Assembly (NCBI RefSeq): GCF_030816505.1
Contig: NZ_JAUSYB010000001.1
Location: forward strand, 3,286,001 to 3,350,000
Length of the DNA stretch: 64,000 bases
DNA from: Microbacterium sp. W4I20
GTDB taxonomy: Bacteria > Actinomycetota > Actinomycetes > Actinomycetales > Microbacteriaceae
Reading direction: 5' to 3'
Positions 60,916 through 64,000 of the stretch are shown one piece after another; position 1 is the first letter of the stretch; each line of letters begins with the position of its first letter. The notes beneath the pieces were generated by a model, which was given only the letters and a program-made list of their open reading frames with translations, had not been told where the DNA came from and searched no databases. The position numbers were made by a program, and so were the translations under genes.

Positions 60916-60975
60916 GCTGTCGAACGGGCCGTCGATCAGGCCGTCGAACAGGCTGTTGAACAGGCTGTCGAACAC
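60916..60975 (+). repeat. 12-bp tandem repeat (five units) between two LacI genes
   Basis: Units GCTGTCGAACGG, GCCGTCGATCAG, GCCGTCGAACAG, GCTGTTGAACAG and GCTGTCGAACAC run without gaps. In the frame of the downstream gene they would read as AVEx tetrapeptides, but no start codon lies upstream in that frame outside the preceding gene, so they are most likely non-coding. Confidence 0.8.
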
Positions 60976-61014
60976 GCGGCCGGTCGGGCCGCTCTGCGCC
61001 GCTATGCTCGGGGC

Positions 61015-62073
61015 ATGGACTCGCCGGAAAGCCCTTCCCTCGCGCGCCGAGCACGTCCCGAGCGGACGTCCGCTCCGACCCTCGACGATGTGGCACGCGA
61101 GGCCGGTGTCTCGCTCGCGACCGCGTCGCGGGTGTTGAACGGATCGGATCGCAAGGTCGCCGAGTCGTTCCGGGAGCGCGTGGAGACGGCGGCCGCCGAC
61201 CTCGGATACACCGCCAACGTCTCCGCGCAGGCGACCGCTCGCGGCACGTCACCCGTGATCGCGCTGCTGGTCGCCGACATCGCCGACCCCTACTTCGGCC
61301 TGATCGCGTCGGGGGTCGCCCGAGGTGCGGACGAGCACGGACTTGTCGTCACGATCGCGATCACCGAGCGGGATGCCGCACGCGAGGCGCGGATCGTGCG
61401 CGCCCTGCGGGGTCAGCGTCCGCGCGGCCTGATCCTCGCCGCGTCGCGCACCGAGGAGCCGATGGAGGCCGACACCGCCCGGGAGCTCGCCGAGTACACG
61501 CGCCGGGGCGGCCGGACCGTCTCGTTCGGGCCGTCCGCCGGTGGAGGTCGGCAGGTCGAGATCGACAATCGCGGCGGTGCCAGGGAGCTGGGCCGCCGCC
61601 TGGCGCAGCACGGATATCGGGTCGCCCTCGCGATCGGCGCCGCGGAGGGCGTGCGCACGTCGGATGAGCGTCTCGCGGGTTTCCGGGAGGGGTTCGAAGC
61701 GGCGGGCGGCCGGCTCGAACGGGTGCTGCGCGGGGACTTCCGCCGCGAATCGGGCAGGACGGCGATGACAGAGGCTCTCGCCGACGGAGTGGAGAGGGGC
61801 ACGCTGGTGTTCGGGATCAGCGATGTGGTGGCCATCGGAGCGATGTCGGCGATCCGGGATGCCGGCCGGGAGATCGGCGCCGACATCGCGGTGTGCGGGT
61901 TCGACGATGTGCCGTCGAGCACGGATGTCACCCCTGCGCTCACGAGCGTGCGCGTGCCCCTGACGGAGGTCGGATACCAGGCGTTCCGGGCGACGGTCGA
62001 TGCGGACTGGGAGCAGCCTCCGCTTCCGCTCCACGTGGTCGTGCGAGAGAGCACCCCGGAGGTGGCGGCATGA
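61015..62073 (+). CDS. LacI family transcriptional regulator
   Basis: A 352-residue LacI protein with a basic lead, HTH TLDDVAREAGVSLATASRVLN and hinge NVSAQATARGTS. The sensor core has IALLVADIADPYFGLIASGV, FGISDVVAIGAMSAI and ADIAVCGFDDVPSS. TATGCT (61003-61008) six bases before ATG 61015 implies a leaderless message. Its stop overlaps the glycerate kinase start (ATGA), so it is likely to control that gene or respond to a sugar acid. It is only distantly similar to the LacI gene before it. Confidence 0.9.
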   Translation: MDSPESPSLARRARPERTSAPTLDDVAREAGVSLATASRVLNGSDRKVAESFRERVETAAADLGYTANVSAQATARGTSPVIALLVADIADPYFGLIASGVARGADEHGLVVTIAITERDAAREARIVRALRGQRPRGLILAASRTEEPMEADTARELAEYTRRGGRTVSFGPSAGGGRQVEIDNRGGARELGRRLAQHGYRVALAIGAAEGVRTSDERLAGFREGFEAAGGRLERVLRGDFRRESGRTAMTEALADGVERGTLVFGISDVVAIGAMSAIRDAGREIGADIAVCGFDDVPSSTDVTPALTSVRVPLTEVGYQAFRATVDADWEQPPLPLHVVVRESTPEVAA

Positions 62074-63185
62074 CCCGCGTCGTGCTGGCACCGGACAGCT
62101 TCAAGGGGACCATCACCGCGGCGGATGCCGCGACGGCGCTCGAAGCGGGGTGGGCCGCGGTCGACCCGGACGCGGAGTTCGTGCACCGTCCGATGGCCGA
62201 CGGCGGCGAGGGCACCGTCGCGGCCTTCGAAGCGGCTGTCGCGGGGGCGCGGCGCATGCCGGTCACGGTCGACGGTCCGGCCGGTCGGCCGATCGAATCC
62301 TCCTGGCTGCTCCTTCCGGCATCCGCCGACGCGCCGGCGGGGACCGCGGTGATCGATCTCGCCTCGACCTCCGGCATCGAACTGCTCGACGCACTCCGGC
62401 CCTGGGATGCCGACACCACGGGATTCGGTCAGGCGATCGCGGCCGCCCTCGACCACGGGGTCTCGAGGGTCGTCGTCGGGATCGGGTCGAGCGGATCGAC
62501 CGACGGCGGCACCGGGATGCTGGCGGCGCTGGGCGCCCGATTCCTCGATGCGTCGGGCGAACCGGTCGCACGGGGAGCCCGCGGCCTCGACGACCTCGTG
62601 TCCGTCGACCTCACCGGCCTGCGCGCGGCGCCGGAGGTGCGGGTGCTGACCGACGTCACCAACCCCCTGGTCGGTCCGCGCGGAGCATCCGCCGTCTTCG
62701 GCCCGCAGAAGGGCCTGAACTCGGTCACCGCCATCACGCGCGCCGACGCCGGGCTCACACGTCTCGCCGGGCTGCTCGGCCTCGATGCCGGCCAGCCGGG
62801 CACGGGGGCGGCGGGCGGCACCGGCGGCGCACTCGTCGTGTGGGGTGGAGTGCTCGCCCCCGGGGCCGCCGAGGTGGCCGAGTTGATCGGGTTGGCGGAT
62901 GCGATCGCCGATGCCGATGTGGTCGTCACCGGCGAAGGTTCTTACGACGGGCAGTCCGGCGACGGCAAGGTCCCCTCGTTCATCGCCGGACTCGCTGCGG
63001 ATGCGGGGGCTCACGCGATGTTGGCCGCGGGACGCATCACCACCGACTCCGACGCGAGCCTGTTCGCGGCATCCGCCTCGCTCACCGAGCTCGCGGGGTC
63101 GCCGGAGTCCGCACTCGCCGAGCCCGCCCGCTGGCTGCGCGAGGCCGGCGCGGCGCTGGCGCGGGCATCACGCCCCGGTCGCTGA
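62070..63185 (+). CDS. Glycerate kinase (GlxK/GarK family)
   Basis: A 371-residue kinase that phosphorylates glycerate, usually to 2-phosphoglycerate. LAPDSFKGTITAADAA, HRPMADGGEGTVAAF, GIGSSGSTDGGTGMLAALG, VTNPLVGPRGASAVFGPQKG and VVTGEGSYDGQS are the family motifs in order. The start overlaps the LacI stop. It could take glycerate from glyoxylate or sugar-acid breakdown, and would link the neighbouring sugar operon to glycolysis. Confidence 0.94.
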   Translation: MTRVVLAPDSFKGTITAADAATALEAGWAAVDPDAEFVHRPMADGGEGTVAAFEAAVAGARRMPVTVDGPAGRPIESSWLLLPASADAPAGTAVIDLASTSGIELLDALRPWDADTTGFGQAIAAALDHGVSRVVVGIGSSGSTDGGTGMLAALGARFLDASGEPVARGARGLDDLVSVDLTGLRAAPEVRVLTDVTNPLVGPRGASAVFGPQKGLNSVTAITRADAGLTRLAGLLGLDAGQPGTGAAGGTGGALVVWGGVLAPGAAEVAELIGLADAIADADVVVTGEGSYDGQSGDGKVPSFIAGLAADAGAHAMLAAGRITTDSDASLFAASASLTELAGSPESALAEPARWLREAGAALARASRPGR

Positions 63186-63236
63186 GTGAGCCAGCGCGAC
63201 GACCGGGACGGGTGTCTCCGCCGATCTCAGCCGATC

Positions 63237-64000
63237 TCAGCCACCGAGCGCCGCCGACACGACCGCGCGGGCCTCGGCCTGCACCTCGGCGAGGTGCTCG
63301 GGGCCGCGCAGGCTCTCGGCGTACAGCTTGTAGACGTCTTCGGTGCCCGACGGGCGCGCCGCGAACCAGGCGTGCTCGGTCTGCACCTTGAGGCCGCCGA
63401 TCGCCGCGCCGTTGCCGGGGGCATGCGACAGCTTCGCCGTGATCTCCTCGCCGGCGAGGGTCGTCGCGGTGACGGCATCCGGCGACAGCTTGCCGAGGGT
63501 CGACTTCTGCTCGGGCGTGGCCGGAGCATCCACGCGCTGGTAGGCCGACGATCCGAAGGCCTGCTCGAGCTCGGCGTAGCGCTCCGACGGGGTCTTGCCC
63601 GTCACCGCGATGATCTCGGCGGCGAGCAGGCAGAGCAGGATGCCGTCCTTGTCGGTCGACCAGACCGAGCCGTCGTGCCGCAGGAACGACGCACCGGCGG
63701 ATTCCTCGCCGCCGAACGCGACCGAGCCGTCGAGCAGCCCCGGCACGAACCACTTGAACCCGACGGGCACCTCCAGCAGGCGGCGGCCGAGCGACTCCGC
63801 GACGCGGTCGATGATCATCGACGACACGAGGGTCTTGCCGATCGCGGCATCCCGCGGCCACTGGTCGCGATGCGAGAACAGGTAGTCGATCGCGACGGCG
63901 AGGTAGTGGTTCGGGTTCATCAGACCGGCATCCGGGGTGACGATGCCGTGCCGGTCGGCGTCGGCGTCGTTCCCGGTGAGCACGTCGTAGTCGCCCTTCT
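63237..64000 (-). CDS. pgm: Phosphoglucomutase (alpha-D-glucose-phosphate-specific), C-terminal part
   Basis: The C-terminal ~254 residues of a ~545-residue mutase that interconverts glucose-1-phosphate and glucose-6-phosphate; the 5' part runs beyond base 64000 with the frame open. Visible are the Mg-binding loop [10 protein letters not shown], the sugar-binding [10 protein letters not shown], and the phosphate-binding [13 protein letters not shown] near the end. These identify the Pgm rather than the ManB/GlmM group. It converges on the glycerate kinase. It would also feed glucose-1-phosphate from the Leloir genes into glycolysis. Confidence 0.92.
   Translation of the reverse strand, partial: KGDYDVLTGNDADADRHGIVTPDAGLMNPNHYLAVAIDYLFSHRDQWPRDAAIGKTLVSSMIIDRVAESLGRRLLEVPVGFKWFVPGLLDGSVAFGGEESAGASFLRHDGSVWSTDKDGILLCLLAAEIIAVTGKTPSERYAELEQAFGSSAYQRVDAPATPEQKSTLGKLSPDAVTATTLAGEEITAKLSHAPGNGAAIGGLKVQTEHAWFAARPSGTEDVYKLYAESLRGPEHLAEVQAEARAVVSAALGG

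Overview
The window is 64 kb of high-GC DNA (roughly 70 percent by eye) from an actinobacterium, most likely Microbacterium or a close Microbacteriaceae relative. The reasons are the codon use, the many GTGA/ATGA start-stop overlaps, many genes whose -10 hexamer sits six or seven bases before the start codon (leaderless transcripts), two DUF222-HNH genes, a bifunctional PutA, and a dense background of the word GCATCC/GGATGC. No rRNA, tRNA, CRISPR array, prophage or transposase was found. Both ends cut a gene: a thiolase at base 1 and a phosphoglucomutase at base 64000.

Layout. 1-5.3 kb: thiolase 3' end, GNAT, hotdog thioesterase, and the proton-pumping transhydrogenase pntAB. 5.5-8.1 kb: a lower-GC, translationally coupled pair that looks like an orphan toxin/immunity cassette, then the first DUF222-HNH gene. 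8.2-17.8 kb: amino-acid catabolism (putA; an arginine-family amidinohydrolase coupled to ornithine aminotransferase rocD), with a LysR-GlcG-ABM locus and a small XRE/membrane-protein locus behind a striking 18-bp inverted repeat. 17.9-20.2 kb: a repetitive acidic protein and a MarR-controlled MFS exporter.

20.3-35.2 kb is the most interesting region. It holds a serine hydrolase of the penicillin-binding fold, an oligopeptide ABC transporter (lipoprotein, permease, fused permease-ATPase, ATPase), an S9 peptidase fused to a second serine hydrolase, an M20 desuccinylase-type hydrolase, a COG3375 GNAT, an N-succinylamino acid racemase (NSAR/OSBS) and a PucR regulator. The last three enzymes match the known D- to L-amino acid conversion pathway. 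With the peptidases and importer, the cluster reads as a system for salvaging D-amino-acid-containing peptides, perhaps peptidoglycan stem peptides. A one-base frameshift currently fuses the S9/serine-hydrolase gene to the M20 gene.

35.3-46.8 kb: cutC, an alpha/beta hydrolase, a DUF1684 protein, a lipoate ligase coupled to an orphan adenine methyltransferase, a putrescine/GABA-type cluster (cupin, FAD oxidase, AsnC regulator, aldehyde dehydrogenase), a GNAT pseudogene broken by a 7-bp duplication, the second DUF222-HNH gene and a nucleotidyltransferase. 46.9-54.2 kb: a ROK/ChbG/GPH-symporter sugar cluster and a galT-galK-galE operon opposite a LacI regulator. 55.3-63.2 kb: a MetE-like protein, a Gfo/Idh-DUF993-TIM-barrel sugar operon behind a LacI-type operator, two LacI regulators and a glycerate kinase.

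Short dispersed repeats (consensus CTTCGACAGGCTCAGGGACC and GAGCGAGCGGAGCGAGACGA) occur in the window. All four copies of the first lie at junctions of translationally coupled genes, where three of them now encode the N-terminus of the downstream protein.
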